64,000 bases of DNA, from positions 1-64,000 of the forward strand of contig JBGTJE010000037.1 in the NCBI GenBank assembly GCA_041745295.1. Direction: 5' to 3'. The stretch is from JANMEB01 sp041745295. GTDB taxonomy: Bacteria; Planctomycetota; Planctomycetia; Pirellulales; Pirellulaceae. The notes under the pieces are model-generated. The model was not told the DNA's origin. It did no database searches and saw only the letters and a program-made list of their open reading frames with translations. Numbering within the stretch: the first letter of the stretch is position 1; each line of letters starts with the position of its first letter. Positions 47,127 to 56,707 of this stretch are shown here, in pieces. The translations under genes were made by a program, and so were the position numbers.

Positions 47127-49424
47127 TTAGGCGGGTTGCGTGGATTCCGGATATTTGATCCGCGCATGGTACATCGCATTTAAGGATTTAATGAGGCTGT
47201 CCTGGACGTCGCGCAATTGACTCATCGTTAATGAACAGTCGTCCAATTGTCCAGCGGTCAGTCGCTTCAACACGATCGAATCCACCAACGATTCCAGCCG
47301 CGCGGGACCTGGGTCGCGCAAGGCTCGACTGGCGCTTTCGGCGGCGTCGGCAAGCATCACGATCGCGGCCTCGGGCGTCTGCGGCTTGGGGCCGGGATAG
47401 CGAAACGTTGATTCCTCGGGCTTTGCGTCTTCGGTGGCCCGCAGGGTGGCTTGATTATAGAAATATTCAACCAGCGTTGTACCATGATGCTGCTCGATGA
47501 TATCGATGACGCGACGAGGAAGGCGATGCTGCCGGGCCATTTCAGCGCCATCCTTAACGTGGGCGATGATGACGAGCGTGCTCATGGTGGGAACCAAATC
47601 CGCATGCTTGTTGGCGTCTCCCACTTGGTTTTCGACGAAGTATTCTGGCTTGCGCATTTTGCCGATGTCGTGAAAATAGGCGCCGACACGACAGAGCAAC
47701 CCATTGGCCCGGACGACTTCTGCGGCGGCTTCGGCGATCGAAGCCACGCTGATGCTGTGGTTGTATGTCCCCGGCGCGCGTTGCACCAATTCGCGCAAGA
47801 GTGGATGATTCGCGTCCCCCAGTTCCAACAGATTGATATCGGTTTGCAGGTCGAACCAACGTTCCAAAAACGGGAGCAGCGCCGTCATGAACAAGGCCGC
47901 CAACATAGCGCAACCGCAATACCACGCGGCATCCAGCAACAATCCTGCCGTCAGCGGCTGCCCGAGCATGTAGTTGACGCCGATGGTCGTTGGGCCGGCC
48001 ACGCAGGCTACGGCAAAGCCGACGTAAATCAGGCGGGTCCGGCTGCGGATCGAGCGACAAAGTAAACTGGCCGTGCAAGTCGTTCCGCCGAGCAGCACGA
48101 ATTCGCCCAGGCCATAGCCGTGGGCGATCGAGAAGACGAGCGAGACCAACCCGCCGATCAGGATCGAAAGTTCGACGTCAAACGCGATCGCAACCAGCAT
48201 TGCGAGCATCACGATCGGCACAATCTCCGCTCGCGACTCCACGTTGAGCGCCAAAAACCAGGCGGCGACGAGGGCCAGGACAAACAAGCCCAGCAATGCT
48301 GCAAATCGCCACCACACATCCAATAAGGGGCGTTCGCGGTGGTTGAGATAGGCACTCAGCAGTCCCAGAGTCGCGGTCATCATTCCAAAGAACGCCAGCG
48401 AATGGATGATCTTCTCCCAGATCGACTGCGAACTGGAAAACGCATCGTGTTCGGCCCGCAAAAGCTCGATGTCCGCCGCGGTGAGCGGGCGGCGGCTCAT
48501 ACCCAAGCCCGTTTCGTCGACGGTCGTATTGATTTTTTCCAATGGGTCGCCAACCTGGAATCGTTTGTAAACGGGGGGCAATTGGCTGATCATCAAATCG
48601 GCTTTGCGCCGGGTCATTCCGCGATCCCACACGAGCGTAGTCGGCAATTTGGGAGCGAGCCACTGGAAAAGTCGATCGGCCACGAACTCGAAATCGCTGA
48701 TGAATTCGTCTTGGTTTTTTAACTCGTCGACGATTTTCCGCCGCAATTGATCGCGCATCTGGCCGATCCGCACGGCGGAGACATCGATCTCGGCGGCCGT
48801 GGCTGGATCATCGCGCCAGACCATAATCTTTTCCATGTTCCCATCGCCGAACTCATGGTCGAGCGATTCCAACAGGCCGTGTCGTTCCACATCTTGAAAT
48901 GCGTTTTCCAACGCGTGTTCCAACGCGTTGAGCTTTTCGTCTTTGGCCAACGCCGCACGAAACCGCTCATAGGATTCTGCCGTTGGCGTTTGGCTTGGAT
49001 CGACCACGTCACCCGGCGAAAAAAACTCGCTCCAGATGCGCTTTTGCTGATCGCCGTATTCGCGGCTGCGAATTTCGAAGATGCGATCGCGCAAGGCTTG
49101 ACGCAAATTTTGCAACAGCGTCGGCGTGTGTCGATAAAAGCACAGCGCCGAATTGCGAGCGATCCGTTTGGCTTCCTCCGTCGCGACGGGGTCGATGATA
49201 TCGAACGGCACGCGGGCTTGTAGGCTATGCAGCGGAGCCAAGCGGACGCGATACGCAAACGCGGGAGCCCAACCAGCGCAGGCGACCCAAAGCACCAGCG
49301 CTGCAACGGCACAAAGTGCGACCCGCGTCCAAACATAGGGACTGCGCAGCCATTCCACGAAGGATTTAAACGAACCGCGTGGTTCCGGAATCGCCCAACG
49401 CGTTCGACTCGAACTATTTGACAT
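47127..49424 (-). CDS. 7TM-HD membrane phosphohydrolase (PgpH/YqfF-like)
   Basis: 765 residues. One N-terminal helix (VALCAVAALVLWVACA), a large extracytoplasmic domain (about 60-310), a run of about seven helices (about 345-545) and a C-terminal HD domain (about 560-720). HD-metal residues: NHSISVASIAEAA, GAYFHDIGKM, HVKDGAEMA and EQHHGTTLVEYFY. Family members such as PgpH degrade cyclic di-AMP; this substrate is inferred. The start overlaps phoH by 11 bases and the stop is 10 bases before the chosen ybeY start, forming the conserved phoH - 7TMHD - ybeY order. Confidence 0.93.
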   Translation of the reverse strand: MSNSSSRTRWAIPEPRGSFKSFVEWLRSPYVWTRVALCAVAALVLWVACAGWAPAFAYRVRLAPLHSLQARVPFDIIDPVATEEAKRIARNSALCFYRHTPTLLQNLRQALRDRIFEIRSREYGDQQKRIWSEFFSPGDVVDPSQTPTAESYERFRAALAKDEKLNALEHALENAFQDVERHGLLESLDHEFGDGNMEKIMVWRDDPATAAEIDVSAVRIGQMRDQLRRKIVDELKNQDEFISDFEFVADRLFQWLAPKLPTTLVWDRGMTRRKADLMISQLPPVYKRFQVGDPLEKINTTVDETGLGMSRRPLTAADIELLRAEHDAFSSSQSIWEKIIHSLAFFGMMTATLGLLSAYLNHRERPLLDVWWRFAALLGLFVLALVAAWFLALNVESRAEIVPIVMLAMLVAIAFDVELSILIGGLVSLVFSIAHGYGLGEFVLLGGTTCTASLLCRSIRSRTRLIYVGFAVACVAGPTTIGVNYMLGQPLTAGLLLDAAWYCGCAMLAALFMTALLPFLERWFDLQTDINLLELGDANHPLLRELVQRAPGTYNHSISVASIAEAAAEVVRANGLLCRVGAYFHDIGKMRKPEYFVENQVGDANKHADLVPTMSTLVIIAHVKDGAEMARQHRLPRRVIDIIEQHHGTTLVEYFYNQATLRATEDAKPEESTFRYPGPKPQTPEAAIVMLADAAESASRALRDPGPARLESLVDSIVLKRLTAGQLDDCSLTMSQLRDVQDSLIKSLNAMYHARIKYPESTQPA

Positions 49425-50367
49425 GAAAGCCGTTGACTCGACCCTCGTACGCGTCGACGATGTTTTGGACCAGGCGATTTCGGACGATATCTTCCCGCGA
49501 AAGCTCGATGACCTTGACGCCTTCGATGGAGCCCAGTCGTTGAATGGCGTCGACCAATCCGCTCTTTTGGTTCGTCGGTAGGTCGACTTGGGTCGGATCT
49601 CCGGAAACCACGATTCTCGAACCTTGGCCCATCCGAGTCAAAAACATTTTCATTTGCGAAATCGACGTGTTCTGTGCTTCATCCAGAATGATAAACGCAT
49701 CGTTCAGCGTTCGCCCGCGCATGTAGGCCAGCGGAATTACTTCGATCACGTCTTGCTGAATAAGGCGCTGGATGTGGTCGAAGCCGATCATCTCATTAAT
49801 GGCGTCCATCAGCGGACGAAGGTAGGGATTGATTTTGGCTTGCATGTCCCCCGGTAAGTAGCCCAGGCTTTCGCCGGCTTCGACGGCGGGGCGGACGAGC
49901 ACGATCTTGCGAATCACTTGATGCTTTAGAGCTTCTACGGCCGCGGCGACCGCCAAATAAGTCTTTCCGGTTCCCGCCGGGCCCACGGCAAAAACGAGAT
50001 CGTGGTTGCGAATCGCGTCAACATACTTTGCTTGGCCGATCGTCTTGGGTCGGACTTGACGGCCGACTTGCAAGATATCCATGGCCGGAATGCGCAGCGG
50101 CGGCTCGTCGCCGGTCACATGGGAAATGGCTTCGTCGAATAGATCGGGAGTAATATTGCCTCGTTGGCGAACAATCGACGTCAGCTCTTCGAGAACTTTG
50201 GTCACCTGGCTAACCGCAGGCTCTTCGCCGGTAACTCGAATCTCTCCGTCGCGGTGAATGATGTCGACCTTAAACCGTTCGCGAAGCCGCCGCAGGTGTT
50301 GGTCACGCGCCCCGAACAAAGGAAGAACAAAGCGCGGTTCAACGGACGGAATGGACGCTTGGATCAT
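49414..50367 (-). CDS. phoH: PhoH-family ATPase
   Basis: 317 residues. An N-terminal KH-like segment (LFGARDQHLRRLRERFKVDI) precedes the ATPase domain with Walker A GPAGTGKTYLA, the block VRPAVEAGESLGYLPGDM and Walker B AFIILDEAQNT. PhoH proteins are thought to act as RNA helicases/ATPases together with YbeY in RNA metabolism. It is the first gene of a four-gene minus-strand unit (phoH, HD, ybeY, CNNM). The 274 bases upstream (50368-50641) show no gene. Confidence 0.95.
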   Translation of the reverse strand: MIQASIPSVEPRFVLPLFGARDQHLRRLRERFKVDIIHRDGEIRVTGEEPAVSQVTKVLEELTSIVRQRGNITPDLFDEAISHVTGDEPPLRIPAMDILQVGRQVRPKTIGQAKYVDAIRNHDLVFAVGPAGTGKTYLAVAAAVEALKHQVIRKIVLVRPAVEAGESLGYLPGDMQAKINPYLRPLMDAINEMIGFDHIQRLIQQDVIEVIPLAYMRGRTLNDAFIILDEAQNTSISQMKMFLTRMGQGSRIVVSGDPTQVDLPTNQKSGLVDAIQRLGSIEGVKVIELSREDIVRNRLVQNIVDAYEGRVNGFHVK

Positions 50368-50641
50368 TCAACGTGCGGTGGCTTTGGTACACCGCTCCTG
50401 GACCGGAAGATTTCCAACACTATAACAATTTTACGTTGCCGCTTGGGCACGAGAACGAAAAATCCTCGCCGGAAACGAGAATTTTGCAGGCGAATTCGGC
50501 GGTGCGAAACGGTTCGGGCGTCATTTCCGCAAACACGGCAGGCCAACCCGCAACATCAAATTGCGCAACGCATGCCACTCAATCGACAGTTATTCTCCGG
50601 ACAAGGTTCGCGTCTCTGGGAGTAAATTCGCGCAACTCGCG

Positions 50642-51547
50642 TTACGGACCAATCAACCCGACCGCCCACATTCCAAACGCCACGGGCGCCGCACCGATGA
50701 TCGAGTCCAACACGTCGAGCACGCCTCCCATCCCCGGTATCAGCGAACCGGAGTCCTTGCATTGCGATTCGCGTTTGATGAGTGACTCGACCAAATCTCC
50801 CCACACGCCGACGATCGATACGATGACGCCAAATAGCACAGCGCACAAGAATGTCGTCCGACCGATCGTGCCGGTTAGCCAATACGCCCCGGGATACAGG
50901 ACCAGCAACGCACCCAAGACGCCAAAAACGATTGCGGCCAAGCCCCCTTCGACCGTCTTTCCCGGACTCAATACCGGCATCAGTTTTCGTTTGCCCACAG
51001 CGCGACCGATCAAATAGGCAAATGAATCCGACATCTTTACGGTCACGACGAGCGACAACAGGGCGACCAGGCCCCAGATATTATCTCCCAAAAAACGCAA
51101 CTGCGACAAAAAGCCCAACAACCCCACGTAGATCGCAATGAAAATCGTACGCAGGATTCGCTCGAAGGCTTGTCCATTGGCTTGATACCGCCACATTTCC
51201 GTGGCGAACGCCCAACCCGCCGCGGACGCCCAGCCCAACGACAGCCATCCAAATTTTCCAAGCGAACAGTCTTTTAATTCGAGCGGATAAAACACAGGCA
51301 TGCACGCCGGAACGGTGGCCAGCAGCACGGCTACCAAAACCGTGAGCCAGCCGGGGCGCTGCGGACCTGGTGCGATCATTCGCCGCAACTCTTCGCCGGC
51401 AAGCGGGGCGAGGATCAGCAGCGCCGCTAACAAGACGACGCCCGGCCTTTCGGGCATTTGCGTCTGTCCGATGTAATAATCGAGCCACATCAGCGACAGG
51501 ACGACTGCAATTACGACTGCCGAAGAAATCAAACGTCGCTGGAGCAC
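50642..51547 (-). CDS. cdsA: Phosphatidate cytidylyltransferase
   Basis: 301 residues with about eight membrane helices. The CdsA signature is in the C-terminal half: SDSFAYLIGRAVGKRKLMPVLSPGKT (recognised by its core GRAVGKRKLMPVLSPGKT) and GVWGDLVESLIKRESQCKDSG, which ends GSLIPGMGGVLDVLDS. The enzyme makes CDP-diacylglycerol, the precursor of acidic phospholipids, in the inner membrane. It follows uppS with a 1-base gap, a common bacterial arrangement. Confidence 0.96.
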   Translation of the reverse strand: MLQRRLISSAVVIAVVLSLMWLDYYIGQTQMPERPGVVLLAALLILAPLAGEELRRMIAPGPQRPGWLTVLVAVLLATVPACMPVFYPLELKDCSLGKFGWLSLGWASAAGWAFATEMWRYQANGQAFERILRTIFIAIYVGLLGFLSQLRFLGDNIWGLVALLSLVVTVKMSDSFAYLIGRAVGKRKLMPVLSPGKTVEGGLAAIVFGVLGALLVLYPGAYWLTGTIGRTTFLCAVLFGVIVSIVGVWGDLVESLIKRESQCKDSGSLIPGMGGVLDVLDSIIGAAPVAFGMWAVGLIGP

Positions 51548-51548
51548 G

Positions 51549-52313
51549 TCAGTTGGGTTCCTTTTCTGGCTCTAGTCCACCGAAGCGCCGATGCCGACCG
51601 GCGAAGTCGCGAATCGCTTGATGCAAATCGTCGATGCGAAACTCGGGCCAAAAACGCGGGCTGACCCAAAGTTCGCAATAGCTGATTTGCCACAACAAAA
51701 AATTGCTCAAACGCATTTCCCCCGCACTGCGAATGATCAGATCGGGGTCCGGCATGCCACAAGTATACAGATGATCCGAGATGGTTTGTTCGTCGATCTC
51801 GTCGACCGCCAGATCTCCTTGGCCGACCTTCACGGCAATTTTTCGAACAGCGTCCACGATTTCACGCCGCCCGCCATAATTGATCGCCAAGCAGAGTCGC
51901 GTGCCCGTGTTGCGACTGGTTCGGGCCATCGTTTCGTCCATTTGCTGGGCCACGGTTTCAGGGATTCGATCGCGACGACCGATGATTTTCAACTGCAAAT
52001 TGTTTTCCATCAATGTCGGCAGTTCGTCGATCAAATAGTACTGAAGCAAATGCATCAAAAAGTCCAATTCCTCCTGCGGACGCTTCCAATTTTCGCTGGA
52101 CAAGCAATACAGCGTCAACTGCGCAATTCCCAAGCGGCAACATTCGGTGGTGACCTGGCGCACCACCGCAGCGCCCCGTCGATGGCCTTCGATTCGCGGT
52201 TGCGACTGCTGCTTGGCCCAGCGGCCATTGCCGTCCATGATGATCGCGATGTGCTGCGGCATTCGATTGCGCGGAACGCCGGTCAATTCGAAAATGCCAT
52301 CATTTAGCGTCAC
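51549..52313 (-). CDS. uppS: Isoprenyl (undecaprenyl) diphosphate synthase
   Basis: 254 residues from GTG 52313 with AAGGGA 9 bases upstream. The catalytic HIAIIMDGNGRWA with the essential Asp, the basic GHRRGA, and the C-terminal PDLIIRSAGEMRLSNFLLWQ and SPRFWPEF are family-defining. The last motif normally has RTSGE, and here reads RSAGE. The product is the lipid carrier for peptidoglycan and other envelope polymers. It lies between purA (24 bases upstream) and cdsA (1 base downstream). Confidence 0.97.
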   Translation of the reverse strand: MTLNDGIFELTGVPRNRMPQHIAIIMDGNGRWAKQQSQPRIEGHRRGAAVVRQVTTECCRLGIAQLTLYCLSSENWKRPQEELDFLMHLLQYYLIDELPTLMENNLQLKIIGRRDRIPETVAQQMDETMARTSRNTGTRLCLAINYGGRREIVDAVRKIAVKVGQGDLAVDEIDEQTISDHLYTCGMPDPDLIIRSAGEMRLSNFLLWQISYCELWVSPRFWPEFRIDDLHQAIRDFAGRHRRFGGLEPEKEPN

Positions 52314-52337
52314 GGCGAATGGTCCCTTGTTGCCGAG

Positions 52338-53639
52338 TTACGCAAACTGACCTTCGTGGCAGGCGATCGTCTGCCGCCGGTCCGGTCCGACCGAGATGGT
52401 ATCGATGGGGACGCCGATCAAATGGGTGAGCCGGTCGACGTAGCTTTGCGCCAGCCTGGGAAGTTCTTCAAACGTTGTGCAATTGGAAATGTCGGATTTC
52501 CAGCCCGCACAATTCTCGAATATCGGAACGGCGCGCTGCAAGTCGGCAACGTGACTGGGAAACTGTCGAGTGAGTTGGCCGTCGATTTCGTAGCCAACGC
52601 AAACACGAATTTCGTCCAAATCGCTCAGCACGTCCAGCATCGTCACCGCCAGGCTGCTGGCCCCGCTCAAGCGAGCCGAGTAGCGGACTGCCACGGCGTC
52701 GAACCAGCCGCAGCGACGTGGACGACCCGTCGTCGTGCCGTACTCGCGACCGCGTTCGCGAATTTGCTGACCGATTGCGTCTTGTAATTCAGTCGGGAAC
52801 GGTCCGCCGCCGACGCGCGTACTGTAGGCTTTCATGACGCCGATCGTTCGGGCGATAAACCGTGGGGGGACGCCGGAACCGGCCGAGATGCCGACGCCCG
52901 AGCTGTTGCTACTGGTCACATAGGGGAATGTGCCGTGATCGATATCGAGCAGAGCCCCTTGGGCCCCCTCGAACAAAACTTGCTTGTCATCATCGACGGC
53001 ATCTAATAAGAGTGCTGTCGTGTCGGCGATGTACGGCCGCAATTGCTCGGCGTAGTCCAAGAATTGGCGGGTAATGGTCTCGACGTCGAACTCCACCGAC
53101 TGGGTATGCGGTAGCGATTTGAGCGATGCCGTCTTGAATCGCGCGATCGTGGCGATCTGCTCGCGCAGCCCAGGGCGAATCAAATCACCCATCCGCACGG
53201 CGAAACTGCGCCCGACTTTGTCGCGATAACACGGCCCAATCCCGCGCAGCGTCGTACCGAGATTTCCGTCGCCGGGCACCAATTCGTGCCAAATGCGATC
53301 TTCGACCACATGCCAAGGAAACACGACGTGGGCCCGATCGCTGAGCACCAATCGGCCCACCAATTCGATGCCGCGGTCACGAAGTCCTTGAATCTCGCGC
53401 AAGATCAATTCGGGATCGATCACGACGCCGGCGGCAACGACGTTGAGCGTTCGAGGGCAGAGTACACCGCTGGGAATCAAGTGTAGTTTGTACGTCTGGC
53501 CCCCAGCCACGACGGTGTGTCCAGCGTTGGCACCCCCTTGATAGCGCACGACAATATCCTGCCCATCGGCCAGCCAGTCGACAAGTTTGCCTTTGGCTTC
53601 ATCGCCCCATTGCAAACCAATAACGCACAGTCCCGCCAC
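52338..53639 (-). CDS. purA: Adenylosuccinate synthetase
   Basis: 433 residues from GTG 53639, which has a strong AAGGAGGT just upstream. The nucleotide loop is GLQWGDEAKGKLVDWL (the usual form is GDEGKGK), followed by YQGGANAGHTVV with the catalytic His, GTTLRGIGPCYRDK, FEGAQGALLDIDHGTFPYVT (core GAQGALLDIDHGT) and RPRRCGWFDAVAVRYS. It catalyses the first committed step of AMP synthesis from IMP. It is the first gene in a purA-uppS-cdsA group on minus. Confidence 0.97.
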   Translation of the reverse strand: MAGLCVIGLQWGDEAKGKLVDWLADGQDIVVRYQGGANAGHTVVAGGQTYKLHLIPSGVLCPRTLNVVAAGVVIDPELILREIQGLRDRGIELVGRLVLSDRAHVVFPWHVVEDRIWHELVPGDGNLGTTLRGIGPCYRDKVGRSFAVRMGDLIRPGLREQIATIARFKTASLKSLPHTQSVEFDVETITRQFLDYAEQLRPYIADTTALLLDAVDDDKQVLFEGAQGALLDIDHGTFPYVTSSNSSGVGISAGSGVPPRFIARTIGVMKAYSTRVGGGPFPTELQDAIGQQIRERGREYGTTTGRPRRCGWFDAVAVRYSARLSGASSLAVTMLDVLSDLDEIRVCVGYEIDGQLTRQFPSHVADLQRAVPIFENCAGWKSDISNCTTFEELPRLAQSYVDRLTHLIGVPIDTISVGPDRRQTIACHEGQFA

Positions 53640-53762
53640 GCGAGACCTCCTTTTCGTTTGGACACCGACCTGCTCGGCCGCACAAATTTCATCGAATGTC
53701 GTATCAATTCGACGAGTCAGTGTATTCGGCCCGATCGATAATGGTCAACCGAGTGCAGAATT

Positions 53763-53859
53763 GTCATCCCCGCGCAGGCGGGAATCCAGCTTCGAATAGC
53801 GCGGAATCAAAATATCTCCGTCCGTGGAACTTGGATTCCGGGGCTCAGCCCGGAATGAC
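53763..53859. repeat. Imperfect intergenic inverted repeat (GTCATCCCCGCG type)
   Basis: GTCATCCCCGCGCAGGCGGG, followed by AATCCAG (53763-53789), is imperfectly mirrored by TGGATTCCGGGGCTCAGCCC, then GGAATGAC (53832-53859). It fills most of the 240-base gap between purA and the regulator gene. Such GTCATTCCCGCG-like repeats are widespread in bacteria. Confidence 0.7.
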
Positions 53860-53879
53860 GACAGTATTGCTTGGCCCTC

Positions 53880-55226
53880 TTAGTCTTTGCGCTTGCGATA
53901 CAGCGTTTTCCGGTCGACGCCGAGGATTCGGGCGGCTTGAGTCTGGTTTCCGCCGGTTGCATTCAGAACGTGGGAAATATAACGGCGTTGGACTTCTTCC
54001 AGCGAGACCAGCTCTTTCGGATCATCTCCCCCGAACAAGACCCGCGCGCTTTCAAAGTCACGGATTTTCTCGGGAAGATCTTCCAAATCCAAGCGTTCCG
54101 ACTGCGTCAAAGCGACGGCTCGTTCGATCACGTTTCGCAACTCGCGCACGTTGCCCGGCCAATGGTACGCCATCAGCCGCTGGGCGACGCTCGTTCGCAG
54201 ACCATCAACGGACTTCGCCATTTTCTTGGCAAATGTCTCCAGATAGTGCTGAGCCAGCAGCAAGATATCCGCCCCGCGCGAGCGCAGGGGAGGCAATTCG
54301 ATTTGGAATACGTTGATGCGATAGAACAAATCCGCTCGAAACGTGCCCGCCTCAATCGCGGCTTCAAGGTCGCGGTTAGTCGCCGCGATGACCCGGACAT
54401 CGACCGCCACGTCGCGTTCGGCTCCCACGGGGCGAATCCATTGGCTCTCCAATGCGCGAAGAATTTTGGCTTGCATGGCGGCGGGCATGTCGCCGAGTTC
54501 ATCCAGCATGAGGGTTCCGCCATCGGCTTGAACGAATAATCCCTTCCGCTCGGCCAGGGCATTGGTGAACGCGCCTTTAACGTGACCGAACAACTCGCTC
54601 TCGAGCAGCGGTTCGGGCAGTGCCGCGCAATTGACCGCGACAAACGGCCCACTTGCCCGTCGACTGCGGCGATGGATGCACCGCGCAACGAGTTCCTTGC
54701 CCGTGCCACTTTCGCCCGTCAGCAACACGGTTGCGTCGGTCGGTGCAAGTTGGGCAAGTTGTTGGTAGATGGCTTGCATCGGAGGACTTTCACCGATGAA
54801 CTCGCCAAAGTGAGCGGCTCGGTCGACGGCTTCGGAAAGCTGGCGCACCGTTTCTTGCAATTGATGTTTTTGAACCGCGCGACGGATTGCGGCCGCGAGC
54901 AAGTCCATTTCGACGGGCTTGATGATGAAATCGTAGGCGCCCGCACGCAGCGCCGCGATCGCGGTTTCCATATTCCCAAACGCGGTCATCACAATCACCG
55001 GCGTGTCCGGTCGTTCGCGGGTGATCTGTTCGCAAAGTTGCAAGCCTGTGGTTCCAGGCATTCGAACGTCGGTCAAGACGACATCGAACTCGGCCTTTTG
55101 TAGCGCGTCCAAAGCCGCCACGGCGCTGGAAAAACACTGCGGCTGAAACCCGCGCAGGCGCAAGTCGGTTTCCAACAAATCGCACATGGCTCGATCATCG
55201 TCGACAACCAAGATTTGCCCCGCCAT
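53880..55226 (-). CDS. NtrC-type sigma-54-dependent response regulator
   Basis: 448 residues. The receiver domain (about 3-118) has the acidic pair VVDDDRAM, phosphoacceptor Asp in VVLTDVRMPG and Lys in DFIIKPVEM. The AAA+ domain (about 140-370) has Walker A GESGTGKE, Walker B GTLMLDELGDM and the sigma-54 contact loop GAFTNA, where the usual form is GAFTGA. The Fis-type helix-turn-helix ends the protein (GNQTQAARILGVDRKTLYRK). The start overlaps the stop of the sensor kinase gene as TAATG. A sigma-54-like promoter facing htrA lies about 1.6 kb from this start, beyond the kinase. Confidence 0.95.
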   Translation of the reverse strand: MAGQILVVDDDRAMCDLLETDLRLRGFQPQCFSSAVAALDALQKAEFDVVLTDVRMPGTTGLQLCEQITRERPDTPVIVMTAFGNMETAIAALRAGAYDFIIKPVEMDLLAAAIRRAVQKHQLQETVRQLSEAVDRAAHFGEFIGESPPMQAIYQQLAQLAPTDATVLLTGESGTGKELVARCIHRRSRRASGPFVAVNCAALPEPLLESELFGHVKGAFTNALAERKGLFVQADGGTLMLDELGDMPAAMQAKILRALESQWIRPVGAERDVAVDVRVIAATNRDLEAAIEAGTFRADLFYRINVFQIELPPLRSRGADILLLAQHYLETFAKKMAKSVDGLRTSVAQRLMAYHWPGNVRELRNVIERAVALTQSERLDLEDLPEKIRDFESARVLFGGDDPKELVSLEEVQRRYISHVLNATGGNQTQAARILGVDRKTLYRKRKD

Positions 55227-56707
55227 TAATCCGTTCCCCTCGGAAGATAAATGTCAAATCGACTTCCCGCGCCAGGTTGGCTCGATACGTCGATCCAACC
55301 TTGATGCTCCTGCACAATTCCATACGCAATCGACAAACCCAATCCAGTCCCTTCGTTGACATCTTTGGTGGTGAAGAAAGGCTCGAACACGTGGGGCAAA
55401 TGTTCCGGTGCAATTCCCGTCCCTTCATCCGTCACGGCTATTTGCCAATGGTCGGTCACCGGAGACTCAACGGGGGCAGAAGGGTTGCGCGTCATGATCG
55501 CGTTCAATGCAATGCAGACGATTCCGCCCCGCGGCATCGCCTGGATGGCGTTGACTATGATATTCGTAAACACCTGTTGCAGTTGGTCCGCGTCGACATG
55601 GGCCAGGGCTGCCGTTTGATCTGCCGGAGCCGCCGACGCTCGAACATGGAGCTGCACCGAGTTTCGTTCGGCAATCGGCTGGAGCAAATCCAGTGTCCGC
55701 GAAATGAGTTGGGCCAAATCCATCGCGGTCCGTCGCGGTGGTCGGCGCCGGGCAAAGTCGAGCAACTGCCGCACGATTTCGGTCACGCGATCGGCTTCGT
55801 CCTTGATCACCTGGGCGCTTGTTTGAATTTGTGCGTCGGTCAGTTTTCCGGCCGCGATCAACCCGGCTCGGCCCGATATGACGTTCAAGGGGGTTCCCAG
55901 TTCGTGTCCCACTCCGGCGGCGAGTCGACCCACGGTCTTCAAGCGGTCGGCATGCCGCAATTGATCGAGCACGGCCAGACGCTGCTTCGACTCGTTGGCG
56001 ATTTCATTTTTTTGCCGCTCAAGTTGATCGCACATCTCATTAAGGGCTTGCGCCAATTGGCTCAACTCATCTCGGGTTTCGAGGGCCAGCGGAGTCGAAA
56101 AATCTCCTCGGCCAATCCGCTGCGTTTTGGCAATGAGCAGTTCCAACGGTCGAGCGACCCAACTGATTCCCGTGATGTACGCCGTAGTGATCGAGACCAT
56201 TGCGACCGCTCCGATCAATCCCAGTGTGAGCAATACATCGCGCCACATGCGCTGCTCAAGCGGCGCCAAAGACTCTGCGAACTCCAGGGCGCCGGGCCGA
56301 TTCGACGTCAATTGAACAGGAACATAAGTAAAAAGGAATCGCTGTCCGACAGCGTTGTCGGCGACTAGCGAAAAAGTTTCGCCAAACGGAATCGACGCGT
56401 CCGGCAACCGCAATCGCGGCCGCTCCTGAGGCAGTGCTTGATCGTCGAGCCAGACCCATCGAATCTGCAAGGCACCATTGCTCGCCACGCTGGCGTCCTC
56501 CAAGAACTGGACCACACCAGCCAATCCTTCGTCCTGCCAGGCCTGAGTGAGCTCTTGCCGAATCGCCGTCGCCGTTGCTTGGGCCAGTTTTCTTTGGGCA
56601 AGCTCGAATTCGTGGTACTTATTGCGGACTGAGAAATAGCCGGCGACCGCAGTAAGGAGCACGATGACGGCCAGCGAGCTCGCAATTATTTTTGTGGCGA
56701 GTCTCAT
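55226..56707 (-). CDS. Membrane sensor histidine kinase
   Basis: 493 residues from ATG 56707; 20 further codons upstream are open but the Met just before the basic-hydrophobic helix is the better start. TM1 (IIASSLAVIVLLTAVAGYF), a periplasmic loop of about 140 residues, TM2 (VLLTLGLIGAVAMVSITTAY), HAMP, then HisKA with the phosphoacceptor in AAGVGHELGTPLNVISGRAG, and HATPase with TNIIVNAIQAMP, VTDEGTGIAPE and GTGLGLSIAYGIV. It pairs with the regulator at 53880 through a TAATG overlap. The input may be an envelope signal because of the periplasmic loop and the divergent htrA. Confidence 0.95.
   Translation of the reverse strand: MRLATKIIASSLAVIVLLTAVAGYFSVRNKYHEFELAQRKLAQATATAIRQELTQAWQDEGLAGVVQFLEDASVASNGALQIRWVWLDDQALPQERPRLRLPDASIPFGETFSLVADNAVGQRFLFTYVPVQLTSNRPGALEFAESLAPLEQRMWRDVLLTLGLIGAVAMVSITTAYITGISWVARPLELLIAKTQRIGRGDFSTPLALETRDELSQLAQALNEMCDQLERQKNEIANESKQRLAVLDQLRHADRLKTVGRLAAGVGHELGTPLNVISGRAGLIAAGKLTDAQIQTSAQVIKDEADRVTEIVRQLLDFARRRPPRRTAMDLAQLISRTLDLLQPIAERNSVQLHVRASAAPADQTAALAHVDADQLQQVFTNIIVNAIQAMPRGGIVCIALNAIMTRNPSAPVESPVTDHWQIAVTDEGTGIAPEHLPHVFEPFFTTKDVNEGTGLGLSIAYGIVQEHQGWIDVSSQPGAGSRFDIYLPRGTD

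Noticed and set aside
53869..56368. Several plus-strand frames of 170-360 codons across the two-component genes
   Set aside because: Antisense shadows of strongly supported regulator and kinase genes.
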